Source of the DNA: Tangfeifania diversioriginum
Lineage (GTDB): Bacteria > Bacteroidota > Bacteroidia > Bacteroidales > Prolixibacteraceae
Assembly (NCBI GenBank): GCA_945873105.1
Contig: CAMCBW010000017.1
Coordinates: 1 to 64,000 of the forward strand
Reading direction: 5' to 3'
DNA length: 64,000 nt
Shown here: piece after piece, positions 14,145 through 24,300 of the stretch
How the letters are laid out: each line of letters opens with the position of its first letter
How positions within the stretch are numbered: position 1 is the stretch's first letter
The notes under the pieces: generated by a model
What the model saw: the letters and a program-made list of their open reading frames with translations, nothing else
Database searches by the model: none
Told to the model about the DNA's origin: nothing
Program-made: the position numbers and the translations under genes

Positions 14145-15914
14145 TTATTGCTTGTCATCAATGACTGTTAGCGGAGCTTTGTTCTTTTCGCTCCCGATAT
14201 AGCCAATATTTTGATTAATCACCCCACCGGCGTTCGATTCTATGGCGCTGGCTGGAATGGGCCACAATACATGGAACGAGCTAAGCTTGTACACATTGGT
14301 TCCCCATAATATATTCCCTGCCTTGTAGAAGCTGTTTTTCTCCATAACCCGGTCGTACCAGTAGTTTTTCGTTGAAAAATTTGCAATTGTATAGCCAAAT
14401 TTATTGTTGTCGGCCATGATGAAAGCTATCCGGGTCAATTCTGTCTTACGCGGTTCCTCGGCATAGAGCTCTCTTGCACGTTCATCCAGAATGTAGTTGA
14501 TATCCACCTCGGCAGCCGTGATGGATGCAGCCTTGGAACGATTACGAACCGTATTGATATCTTTGGCTGCATTTTCCAGATCCCCTTGCCAATAATAAGC
14601 CTCAGCGCGTAACAGATAAGTCTCACCCAGACGGAAAACATACCAATCGGAGTGACCTCCCACAGGTTGTAACGGGACCTCTTCGTCGGGTACATATACT
14701 TTGTAATAGGGATATGGGAACCAGCAATGGATGGTATCTTTCGCGTTTGAATATTTAATTTGGACTTTTTTTCCGTAATATTTAGATGTAGGAAGATTGT
14801 AAATATACCTGGAAGTCGGAAACCAGTTAGCTAAAGTGTCGTGTCGCAAGTCGGTTTTGTCTTTCCAAATATCGTAATTATAGTAATCACAAGGGCGGAC
14901 ATAACCTACTCCTCTGCCCCATTGGATGGCATAAGCATTACCTGAAGCATCAGTCATGGCATTCTTCCCATCAGGGTCCCTGATATAATTGTTCCACCAG
15001 CAGGGTGTATAGCGCCGCATGGCAGCTGTCCCGCCGGTAACCATTGCATCGGGAAAACCGTACTTGTCCTGAACTACCAGCAAAGCCTCCTTGTTAGCGG
15101 ACAAACTTTTGTTTTCTTTTTGATGAAGGTCCCATATTACATTATACTTGGCATCTGAAGCTACCTGGCCAAAACGGGCAGTCATCAATGCATTTCCCCC
15201 ATTGATGGCTGCTGAAGCTGCGGTCACAGCCTCGGCAAATTTGCTGTTGGCCAGACAAATCTTTGTCAATAGATGAAAACCTGCTGCACGCGGAACCGCT
15301 CCCGGCTGAACTGTAAGCGGTAGATTAAGAACTGCATAATTCATATCCTCTTGTATTTTGTTCAGAATGCTTTTTCGCGCATGGGAATAGAAGTCAATTT
15401 TTGGTTCGGTGTATTCACGCGAAAGGAAGGGGACATCCCCGAAAACATGCACCAACCGGTAGTACCAGTAAGAGCGGTGAAACAGAGCTTCAGCAATAAT
15501 CTCCTTTTTTGTGGTTTCATTTTTAATGACTGCCTGATCGATCCGCGCAAGAATCACATTCGCATTCCGAATCTGATTGTAAGCGACATCCCACAATTCA
15601 AAAAAATTGAATGTGCCTCCGGTCCCAGTTGGCATCAGTTGCGTATTAAAGTTGTGCATAGCATCTGCGCCCTTGTTGGCCGTTATGGCAATGTCCGAGG
15701 AGATTAATTCACATCCGATGGCTGCCACCTGACCATAATACTCAAAACGAAGGCCTTTGCGCAACGTAACAAGAACACCTTGAAATCCTGTTTGATCTAT
15801 GTAGATCGACTCTGGTGTAAATATTGAAAGTGGCTTTATTTCAACAAAACTTTTATCGCAAGCTGAAATACTGAAAATAAGCGATAAGTATAAATATATT
15901 CTTAACTTTTTCAT
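14145..15914 (-). CDS. susD: SusD/RagB-family outer-membrane glycan-binding lipoprotein
   Basis: The 589-residue protein has a lipoprotein signal, LYLSLIFSISAC (lipid Cys at 19). TPR-type helices and the C-terminal SusD region follow (DWYVFRLGETYLLRAEAYYW, then DINTVRNRSKAA and LDERARELYAEEPRKTELTR). SusD proteins sit on the cell surface as a lid over the SusC channel and bind oligosaccharides. The gene follows susC by 17 bp in the same direction, the standard pair. Divergence between SusD paralogues is high, so the ligand cannot be read from sequence. Confidence 0.92.
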   Translation of the reverse strand: MKKLRIYLYLSLIFSISACDKSFVEIKPLSIFTPESIYIDQTGFQGVLVTLRKGLRFEYYGQVAAIGCELISSDIAITANKGADAMHNFNTQLMPTGTGGTFNFFELWDVAYNQIRNANVILARIDQAVIKNETTKKEIIAEALFHRSYWYYRLVHVFGDVPFLSREYTEPKIDFYSHARKSILNKIQEDMNYAVLNLPLTVQPGAVPRAAGFHLLTKICLANSKFAEAVTAASAAINGGNALMTARFGQVASDAKYNVIWDLHQKENKSLSANKEALLVVQDKYGFPDAMVTGGTAAMRRYTPCWWNNYIRDPDGKNAMTDASGNAYAIQWGRGVGYVRPCDYYNYDIWKDKTDLRHDTLANWFPTSRYIYNLPTSKYYGKKVQIKYSNAKDTIHCWFPYPYYKVYVPDEEVPLQPVGGHSDWYVFRLGETYLLRAEAYYWQGDLENAAKDINTVRNRSKAASITAAEVDINYILDERARELYAEEPRKTELTRIAFIMADNNKFGYTIANFSTKNYWYDRVMEKNSFYKAGNILWGTNVYKLSSFHVLWPIPASAIESNAGGVINQNIGYIGSEKNKAPLTVIDDKQ

Positions 15915-15931
15915 AAAATGTAGTGTTAAAG

Positions 15932-18900
15932 TTAGAGGGTTAAATCAATACCAAATGTAAGTGTGCGAGGCATAGGTGTATTTCCTGATTCAGGATCCCA
16001 TCCGCTCCATTTTGTAAAAGTGAGCATATTCCTACCGCTCAGGTACAACTTGCAGTTGTTGATCTTTGCTTTTTGACTGATGTGCCGGGGAATGGTATAT
16101 GAAAATGAAGCATCCTGCAAGCGAACAAAGCTTCTTGTCTCGTAAAAAGTAAAACCAGGTGTATTCACCGTATTTAACCGGGTATAGTTATTAATGGGAT
16201 TCTCAGGAGTCCAATAAGGAAGGTTGTAAGCATTTTGCCGGTCTTCAGACTGGTTCGTATGCATCAACAGGGCATTGGTACTCATTTGCCCAAGATCGGC
16301 ACGGATGAAGCAGGAGAAACTGAAGTTTTTCAGGAATGAAATATCGTTGCGTAAACCTATATTGTATCTGGGTTTTCTATATCCTATAAACTCTTTGTCT
16401 TCTTGCGTAGAAATTCCATTGCCATCAGGATCAAAAAGTTTAACATCTCCGGGAGCCTTACCAAAAGTCTTGGAGACATTTTCCTCTCCCAATTGCCAGA
16501 TTCCTGTGGATCGGTAATCCCATATCCGGTCAATAGATTCTCCAATAAACCACCCATTGGTTTTGTCGTCAGCTTCCTTTTTTCCGATAACATTTCCACT
16601 CTTATCTTTGACATCAATCATGTCACCATACAAGTGAACAATTTTATTCCGGTTAAAAGAGAAAACCAGGGAAGAATTCCATGAAAAATCCTTTTTAGTA
16701 TAGTTCCTTGAATTCAGTGTAAGTTCAAAGCCTTTGTTGTCCAGCTGTCCCATATTTGACATTACACTCTTATACCCAACGATGGCTGGCAAACTTCGCA
16801 GAAGTAACAAATCAGTTGTTACCATTTTGTAAACATCGATGTTTCCGGAAATTTTTCCTTCAAAAAGTCCAAAATCAAGTCCGCCATTTAACGAAGTTGT
16901 CCGCTCCCACCGAAGATCCGTGTTGGCCATGGTTGCACTGTAAATCCCAGATACAATAGTGGTTCCACTCAAATATTTGGTGGTTGCCAACTGGGCTAAA
17001 GCATCATAAATACCGATATCCCTGTTCCCATTTACACCATAAGATAAGCGTAGCTTGAGGTTATTCATCCAGAATACTTTGAAGAAATCCTCATTTTTGA
17101 TGTTCCAGGCCAATGCAGCAGAAGGGAAATTGGCACTAGGATGCGCTTGACCGAAGGCTGAATAAGCATCCCTTCGGTAAGTAAGGGTCAGAAAATACTT
17201 GCTCATCAGGATATAATTTAACCGCCCCATCATGGCAGTGCCCGTACTATACGTATCGTTGTCGACCACTGTTGGAGAAGAACCTGAATTTAATTGGTGG
17301 AAACCTAATGCCTCACTGGTAGTGAAACCAATATTATCTGCCTGATCTCTCCATGTTTGCCTCTTTTCAGCACTGTAAAGTAGGGTTGCATTGAAATCGT
17401 GAACACCAAATTTTTTCTTCCAGGTCAGGACATTATCAAATTGCCATTCATAGAGTGACGAATTGACGCGTTGTGCGTGTCCGGTGGTTTTATTGCCGCT
17501 CGGTGTGGTCGATGGATCGTAATAGAAGTTCTTGTTCCAGTCGTATCTGTTAATAAAAGATGATTTTAGGCTGAAGCCCAATGGCAATGTAAGTTCACCA
17601 AATAAATTAGCAAATAGATTCTGTGTTTTATTGAACTTATTATAGTTGTAATAGTTGATAAATGGATTAGGAATTACTGAATCATCATGGGGATACCATT
17701 TAAGTATTCCTTCGTCATCAAATGGCTGTCCATAAGGGCTTTGATCTATAATTGAGCCAAGGTTCACTGCCACATTACTTTCATCCTTGCTGCTGAACTG
17801 CGCATTCAAACCAACTTTTAAAAATTCAGTTACGGTAGCCTCAGCGTTCAAACGTGAACGGATAATTGAATAATCATCACCCAGGATGTAATTTTTATTC
17901 TTTGTGTATCCATTTGACCAGTAGAATTTCAATACGCCAGTTCCACCAGTTAGGTTAACGTCATAGTTTTGACGGGTACCCATTCGCATGGCAGCATCAT
18001 ACCAATCATAAGTTCTTCCAGCCAGGAGATTTTTCTTCTCGATATCTTTCAGTTTTAGTCGGTTCATCCATGCATCCTGGGAATTGGGATTAACTGTTGC
18101 ATCGTATTTTTGCCAGGTATCAAGCGTAACACCAGCAGGAAGCGAATTCGGATTATTGTAATATCCCAAAGGAAGTGCCGGGTTTACCCGTCGCAGGAAA
18201 TCCTCCCGGTAATTTAGGTACTGTTCCGGATTGCAAGGAAGAATTTCATTGGTTGTACCTGTCAAACCCAATTGCGAAGAGATGTTGATGACAACCGTTT
18301 CTCCGGTTCCTTTCTTCGTATTGACGATGAGAACACCTGCCGCAGAACGTGCACCAAATACCGCTGCAGAGCTTGCGTCTTTAAGAATGTCAATACTTTC
18401 GATGTCACTTGGGTTGATCTCGTTGATACTTCCGTTAAAGATAACGCCATCCAGTACGATCAGTGGTGAATTGTTGGCATTGATAGAAGTAGGTCCACGA
18501 ACTTCAATTGCAGTAGATTCTGAGGCAGATGTGCTGTTGTTTACGGTAACACCGGCAACTGTTCCTGTTAGATACTGAAGCAAGTTAGCAGCCTGTTGGG
18601 TCTCAAACTGTTTGGCCTTTACTTGTACGACCGATCCGGTCAGGTCGCTTTTCTTCATCGTTCCATATCCGATGGCAACAACTTCCTCAATGCCAACAGT
18701 TTCTTCTTCAAGAATGATATTTATGATCTTTTTCCCTTGAATCGCAATTTCCTGCGGCTTCATTCCCACAAATGAAAAAAGCAGGATAGAATTTTCAGCT
18801 ATACTGGAAAGTGAATACTTCCCATCAACATCTGTAATAGTCCCATTGGTAGTCCCTTTGACAACGACAGTTACACCCGGCAGGGAACCACCGGACGAAT

Positions 18901-19318
18901 CGGTTACCTTTCCTGCAATTGACTTTTGCTGCTCCGCGACAGAGGGACTATTCCTGGGTAAAATGATGATGGTCTCTCCTTCGAGGGTATACTTTAAGCT
19001 GGTATTCTGCAGAATTTTATCCAGCAGATCAATAACCTTCTCCTCTTTGAAGTTCCCGGAAATATTATTGACGGCATTGATTAACTCGTCCTTGTAAATA
19101 ATTGAAAAATCGCTTTGATCCTCCAGTTTTTGCAGGATCTCCTTTAGTGAAGCGTTTTCAAATTGCAGGGTAAGACGCTTGTTTTGCGCCTTCAAATCAA
19201 CAGCGAATGATTGCAAAACAAATCCTAAAATAAATATTGCCAGTAATTTCATAATCAGAAAGGTTTTCCATCTCTGAGAAGACATAGTCTTCCCACAAAT
19301 CAGATTGATTTTTTCCAT
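15932..19318 (-). CDS. susC: SusC/RagA-family TonB-dependent transporter with STN signalling domain
   Basis: The 1128-residue outer-membrane transporter has a signal segment ending near residue 45 (FAVDLKAQ). An STN (secretin/TonB short N-terminal) domain follows at about 48-118. Next come a carboxypeptidase-D-like repeat (GKVTDSSGGSLPGVTVVVKG, about 135-215), a TonB-box/plug entry EEVVAIGYGTMKKSDLTGSV, and the beta-barrel. It ends with TFGIDLTL. The STN domain is the part that contacts FecR-type anti-sigma factors, and fecI/fecR lie immediately upstream, so substrate import and induction are linked. It imports oligosaccharides into the periplasm with SusD. Confidence 0.93.
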   Translation of the reverse strand: MEKINLICGKTMSSQRWKTFLIMKLLAIFILGFVLQSFAVDLKAQNKRLTLQFENASLKEILQKLEDQSDFSIIYKDELINAVNNISGNFKEEKVIDLLDKILQNTSLKYTLEGETIIILPRNSPSVAEQQKSIAGKVTDSSGGSLPGVTVVVKGTTNGTITDVDGKYSLSSIAENSILLFSFVGMKPQEIAIQGKKIINIILEEETVGIEEVVAIGYGTMKKSDLTGSVVQVKAKQFETQQAANLLQYLTGTVAGVTVNNSTSASESTAIEVRGPTSINANNSPLIVLDGVIFNGSINEINPSDIESIDILKDASSAAVFGARSAAGVLIVNTKKGTGETVVINISSQLGLTGTTNEILPCNPEQYLNYREDFLRRVNPALPLGYYNNPNSLPAGVTLDTWQKYDATVNPNSQDAWMNRLKLKDIEKKNLLAGRTYDWYDAAMRMGTRQNYDVNLTGGTGVLKFYWSNGYTKNKNYILGDDYSIIRSRLNAEATVTEFLKVGLNAQFSSKDESNVAVNLGSIIDQSPYGQPFDDEGILKWYPHDDSVIPNPFINYYNYNKFNKTQNLFANLFGELTLPLGFSLKSSFINRYDWNKNFYYDPSTTPSGNKTTGHAQRVNSSLYEWQFDNVLTWKKKFGVHDFNATLLYSAEKRQTWRDQADNIGFTTSEALGFHQLNSGSSPTVVDNDTYSTGTAMMGRLNYILMSKYFLTLTYRRDAYSAFGQAHPSANFPSAALAWNIKNEDFFKVFWMNNLKLRLSYGVNGNRDIGIYDALAQLATTKYLSGTTIVSGIYSATMANTDLRWERTTSLNGGLDFGLFEGKISGNIDVYKMVTTDLLLLRSLPAIVGYKSVMSNMGQLDNKGFELTLNSRNYTKKDFSWNSSLVFSFNRNKIVHLYGDMIDVKDKSGNVIGKKEADDKTNGWFIGESIDRIWDYRSTGIWQLGEENVSKTFGKAPGDVKLFDPDGNGISTQEDKEFIGYRKPRYNIGLRNDISFLKNFSFSCFIRADLGQMSTNALLMHTNQSEDRQNAYNLPYWTPENPINNYTRLNTVNTPGFTFYETRSFVRLQDASFSYTIPRHISQKAKINNCKLYLSGRNMLTFTKWSGWDPESGNTPMPRTLTFGIDLTL

Positions 19319-19366
19319 ACATTTGTTTGTTAGTGATTAATAATTGAATGTTAACACGAGCTGATC

Positions 19367-19395
19367 AGATGGGGGATGTGCGGCATTCCCCATCT
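19367..19395 (-). promoter_or_regulatory. Hairpin in the fecR-susC intergenic region
   Basis: AGATGGGG and CCCCATCT form an 8-bp stem around an off-centre loop, 49 bp upstream of the susC start. It sits between the regulatory gene and the transporter gene. On the minus strand it lacks a following T-run, so it is more likely an mRNA processing or attenuation element than a strong terminator. Confidence 0.35.
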
Positions 19396-19443
19396 TTATT
19401 TATTTCATAAGTATCAAGTTGTTCCCCATAGGCATCATTTTTC

Positions 19444-20439
19444 TCAATTCGGTTTAATTACAAATTTCCTGAAACCCACCCTGGAATAACGTATAGGTAG
19501 GGTTAACTGAAAAGTATTCAATACTTGCCAGATAGTCTCTTCGTTTTTAAATATCCCAGAGTATAAAATGTTGTTCAATTCGGTATTTTGTATTTCAATC
19601 TCCACATCATACCATCGTTCAAGCCTTACAATCAGCTCCTTGAATGGTATTTTGTCGAAATCGAAGATGTCATCTTTCCACTTGGTTGACAGGTTAGTAT
19701 TGGTTTCCTTGATTGAAAAATGGTGATTAATAAAGGTGATTTCTTGGCCGGGAGCAGCAGGAAAGACTTTGTCTCCTTTAAGAATTTCAATTTTACCTTC
19801 TATGAGTGATGTTTCGGTTCGTTTAAAATCAGCGTATGCTGTGACATTAAATTTGGTTCCCAACACACGGATATCATAGTCCCTGGTCTTCACAAGAAAT
19901 GGCTTGTTGTCTGATTTCGCTACTTCAAAATATGCTTCACCAGAGAGCTTAATTACCCGGTTTCCACTCATGAAATTACTTGGATAGGAAAGATTCGATT
20001 CTGAATTGATCCATACCTTGGATCCGTCGGGTAGCATTAACTGCGACTTTTCACCCCTTGAAACGTGTGTTTCGAACCAAGCTACTTCTGTTCCTGGCTG
20101 TTCCGGTTTTTGTAACAGGTAGCCAAGAGAAAATCCTGATACCAGTCCAATCAACAATATGGCTGCTATCTGTAATATAGAGCGTTGAATTTTCCGAAAA
20201 TTTCCTGAAAATTTTGAATTGATTTGTTGGTTAATGAACAGTTTGTTTTGTAGCTCAGTATAGGAAACCTCCAAAAGTGGATGAGTCATTTCCTGGTAGT
20301 CAAGATTTGCCTTGACCTGCTGGAAAAGCTCCCTGTTTTCGGCCTTCAACTTTAGCCATTCAACCAACTCAGCCTCCTTGTCTGCAGGCAATTGACCGTT
20401 AAAATAATCTTGAATTCTTTTTTTAATGTTATCCTTCAT
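19444..20439 (-). CDS. fecR: FecR-family anti-sigma factor
   Basis: This inner-membrane anti-sigma factor has a cytoplasmic N-terminal helical domain (IKKRIQDYFNGQLPADKEAE), one membrane helix (about residues 85-110, AAILLIGLVSGFSLGYLL) and a periplasmic FecR domain. The FecR domain carries ETHVSRGEKSQLMLPDGSKV, then GEAYFEVAKSDNKPFLVKT and VLGTKFNVTAY. The C-terminal part resembles an STN-like domain (DFDKIPFKELIVRLERWYDV). The start at MKDNIKK (20439) matches family members; the longer frame to 20502 is not needed. It should hold the adjacent sigma factor inactive until the SusC STN domain signals. Confidence 0.9.
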   Translation of the reverse strand: MKDNIKKRIQDYFNGQLPADKEAELVEWLKLKAENRELFQQVKANLDYQEMTHPLLEVSYTELQNKLFINQQINSKFSGNFRKIQRSILQIAAILLIGLVSGFSLGYLLQKPEQPGTEVAWFETHVSRGEKSQLMLPDGSKVWINSESNLSYPSNFMSGNRVIKLSGEAYFEVAKSDNKPFLVKTRDYDIRVLGTKFNVTAYADFKRTETSLIEGKIEILKGDKVFPAAPGQEITFINHHFSIKETNTNLSTKWKDDIFDFDKIPFKELIVRLERWYDVEIEIQNTELNNILYSGIFKNEETIWQVLNTFQLTLPIRYSRVGFRKFVIKPN

Positions 20440-20586
20440 TTTACTGTTCATTCCTTTCAAAGATGAAACACCTGAAACAGTAAAATACCCTACCTGATCC
20501 ACTTAAAAAAGTGAAATAAATTTCGCTGCTTTTAAAATTTTAAAAGCAAGTGCTGGATGGACTTTTTTGTGTGGTTCTTTTTACGG

Positions 20587-21189
20587 TCAAAGTCTCGCCA
20601 AAACGAGCAGAATGATGTGCAATGGATAATAATCGGCAAAATTATGCCGATAAATTTGCATGGCTTTAAAAATGTGCTTCTCGACAGCCTTGACACTAAT
20701 GCCCAGAAGGGCAGCTATTTCCCGGTTTTTTAATCCTTCGATACGACTCAGCTTGAATACCATCAGGCATTTGGCCGGCAAGGTTTCCATAACTTCCTGA
20801 ATCTTATCTTCCAACTCTTTCTCAATCAAAATATAAGGTTCATTTCCAACCATATCAATGAAATACAGCTCTTCTCCCAAAAATTGATCCTTGACATGCG
20901 ATTGAAGGTTATTTACTGCTTTCAGATGCCGGATGTAATTGATACTTGCATTTCTAACCATTTGATATAGAAATGCCTCCGGATGATCAAAACTAAATGA
21001 AGCACGCGTTTCCCAAACTTTGATAAAAACGTTCTGAACCACATCCTTTGCTAATCCGCTATCATTGATGATCTTGAAGGAAAATGCATAAAGTCTCGGA
21101 AAATAAAGATGAAAGAGTTTTTCAAATGCTTTTTCATCTCCTTTTGCAAGAGACTGAAATAGTTCGAGATGGATTGCATTTTCTCTCAT
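20587..21189 (-). CDS. ECF RNA polymerase sigma factor, FecI-like
   Basis: The 200-residue ECF sigma factor has region 2 (EKLFHLYFPRLYAFSFKI, then VVQNVFIKVWETRASF) and region 4 (METLPAKCLMVFKLSRIEGL, then KNREIAALLGISVKAVEKHI), typical of Bacteroidota FecI-type factors. It is the first gene of the minus-strand locus, 147 bp ahead of fecR. It should activate its own PUL when the SusC STN domain signals through FecR. A -7-like element lies at 21277-21284. Confidence 0.9.
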   Translation of the reverse strand: MRENAIHLELFQSLAKGDEKAFEKLFHLYFPRLYAFSFKIINDSGLAKDVVQNVFIKVWETRASFSFDHPEAFLYQMVRNASINYIRHLKAVNNLQSHVKDQFLGEELYFIDMVGNEPYILIEKELEDKIQEVMETLPAKCLMVFKLSRIEGLKNREIAALLGISVKAVEKHIFKAMQIYRHNFADYYPLHIILLVLARL

Positions 21190-21276
21190 TTGATTGCAGA
21201 CCCAGGCTATTGTTAGTTTATGTGAAATTCCGCCAGTAGATAATTAATCCTGCCACATCTGACCTGGATCATACTC

Positions 21277-21284
21277 CAAATATA
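21277..21284 (-). promoter_or_regulatory. -7 element upstream of the sigma-factor gene
   Basis: The minus strand reads TATATTTG, a perfect TAnnTTTG, giving a transcript start near 21270 and an 80-nt leader. The expected TTG about 19 bases further upstream is not evident. The region lies between divergent PUL halves. Confidence 0.4.
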
Positions 21285-21395
21285 ACAGTATTGTAATTAA
21301 TCTGTTATTATCGTTTGAGATTCTTTTCAATCCAACGAAGAAACCATAAATTCACCTCCAAAATATTTCACCCCGATTTCTAAGCCACAATTACC

Positions 21396-24300
21396 ATGAA
21401 CCGATTCAAATTCCTTTTGCTGGTGCTGATCTCCTTCAACTGCATGGCGCAAACTGCTCTGCCTCCGGGTTTTCCCGATCGCGCTCCAAATCTCGATGCA
21501 TTGCCAGGTTTTAAGACTCCACCGGCCGGCTATGGGGATGTTGCTTTCTATTGGTGGATTGGGGACACCCTCACCAAAGAACGAATCGCATGGCAATTGA
21601 ATGAGCTGAATAACAAGAAAATAACTGGTTTACAAATCAATTACTGCCACACCGATGCAGGAGGTGCCACCTATGGTCTTACCTTTCCCAGTCAGCCGGT
21701 CTTGTTCAGCAAGAAATGGTGGGAGCTGTTCAATTGGTTCCTCCTGGAAGGGAAAAAAAGGGGAATGTCCGTTAGTCTCAGTGATTATACTTTGGGTGCG
21801 GCCGGACAGGGTTGGTTTGTGGATGAAATGCTCCGTGAAAACCCGCAACTCAACGGCTCCAAACTTGAATCGAAACAATGGACACTTTCCGGTGGAAAAG
21901 AGCTGACGACGGCTGTTCCGTCCAATTTACTCTCCCTTGCGGCTTATCCGGAGGCAAACGGGACACTTGCCGAGGCTGGAAGTGTTGATTTGAAATCAAC
22001 CGTGAAAAATTCGGAGCTAAAGTGGGTTGCTCCTTCCGGTGATTGGAAAATTATCGCCATCTACCAAAATACCGTCAAAACCTCCTTTGACCCGATGAAC
22101 CCCCTGAGTGGCGCAAAAACCATTGAGAAATTCTACCAACGATTTGAAGACCAAAATCCGGGTGAGGGAGGAAAGGGATTGAACTTCTTCTTTTCGGATG
22201 AACTTCAGTTCGGTATTCGTGGTTTGTTGTGGAATGACCAGTTTGCTGCTGAATTTAAAAAACGCAAAGGATACGATGTCCTTCCTGAATTGCCCAATTT
22301 GTTTGCCAATTTCGGTCTGAAATCCTACAAAATCAGGCTCGATTTCAACGATGTGATGGTTGCTCTTTCGGAGGAAAACTTTTTTAAACCATTGTACGAC
22401 TGGCACACCAGCCGTGGTATGTTGTTTGGCTGTGACCACGGGGGACGGGGTCGTGACCTGACTGAGTTTGGCGACTATTTCCGGACCCAGCGGTGGATGT
22501 CGGGTCCAGGGTCTGATCAGCCACACCTGCGCAAGGACCTGGTCAAAGCAAAAGTGGCAGCCTCCATCGCACACCTGTATGAAAGGCCACGCGTTTGGCT
22601 GGAAGGCTTTTACGGCAGTGGCTGGGGAACCTCTTCCGCTGATGTAACAGATGCCATATTTGCCAACTTTAATTTGGGCTATAACCTCCTGTCGTTGCAT
22701 GGATTGTACTACACCACGAAAGGTGGATGGTGGGAATGGGCACCCCCCTGCAACCATTTCCACATGCCCTACTGGAAACAGATCGATCCGCTGATGGATT
22801 GTGTGGAGAGGCTCTCCTACCTAATGTCGCAGGGCCATCACCGATGCGATGTAGCCGTATTGTACCCGACGGAGCCTGTGGTGGCCGATCTGGACGGTAA
22901 AAACTCCACCGCCATTGCTTTCAGTGCAGGCAACGAACTCTACAGCAAAGGAATTGACTTCGATTACATGGATTATGAATCACTGGCGCGCGCCGAAGTG
23001 AAGGATGGTGAGCTCCATGTAGCAGGTGAAAAATTCAAGGTATTGATCATTCCCTCCATGAAGGTGATGCGCCATGCTTCGCTGGGGAAAATTGAGGCGT
23101 TTAAAAAGGCCGGTGGGATTGTGGTAAATATTGGCGAACAACCTGTTGCAACCGAATTGAGCGGAGTAAAGGATGCGGAAGTCTCCAAGCTGATTTCCGG
23201 CGTCTATGCCAAGGCCCCGAACTTGATCCAATGCAGGGATGAAAAAGAGGTAGTGGAAGCCATTTCGGGCAAGTACCTTCCGGATTTTAAAATTCTTACC
23301 GAAACCAAAACACAACCCTATGTGATCCATCGGATCATTGGCGACAGGGATATCTACGCTTTGTACAATTTGCCGGCAGGAACCAAATGTTTCTTCAAAG
23401 CCAAAGGAAATGTGGAATTGTGGAATCCTTGGACAACGGAGATTTCATCGCTCTCCAAACTGGCGATCCCAACCTCCGGGGGAACTGAAATCACCTTGCC
23501 GCTCTCCGAAAAGGAGATGCAATTGGTAGTTTTCTCCAGGGGAAACGCTACCGCGAAGGAGTTTGTGGCCTCAAAGGTGCTCAAAACCATTCCGGTGGAA
23601 GGGAATTGGGAGTTTGAACTAAAACCTTCGCTCGACAACCAGTGGGGTGACTTCCAGTTGCCTGCAACCAAAGAGATGCTGGGTGCCCAGGTCCGCCAAT
23701 TGTACCATGCGGAAAACAAAGACTATACAGGTTCGAAGATTAAAATGGATGAGTCGTGGAAGAAAGAAACCTGTGCCTACGGCAAACAGTTCCTGAAACT
23801 CGGTGCACTGCCGGTTTGTCCTACCGAACAGGAACTCGCCAAAATGATTCCTGCCAAAGAGGGCGAGACGATTCGGATTGAAAACAAGGATTACCCATGG
23901 ATCGCCTACGGCTTCTCCTGGCAACATGGGGTGGAAGGAGATTTTGGGCACCAGGGATACCATGGTTTGAAAGGGCAGATGTACGATAATTTTATCCGGC
24001 TGGGAAAACTCGAAAGCTTCAAACACTCCTTGCGAAGAGCCCCTGAAAGTGAAGGCAATTTTTATGTTCTTTCTACCTCTGTCCTTGCGCCATCCGACGG
24101 GACCTTCGACATCCTGACCGGAGATACAAAGCCTGCCCTGTTCCTTCTCAATGGCAAGAAAGCAGAGGCAAACGGTAACCCGGTTTCGTTGAAGAAAGGG
24201 GCCAATCCGGTGTTACTGGTCTACAACAAAGCCTGCGAAACCTATTTAGTGTTTTGTAGGACAAATACGCTCCGACCTACAAAACAACCGGTATCCATGT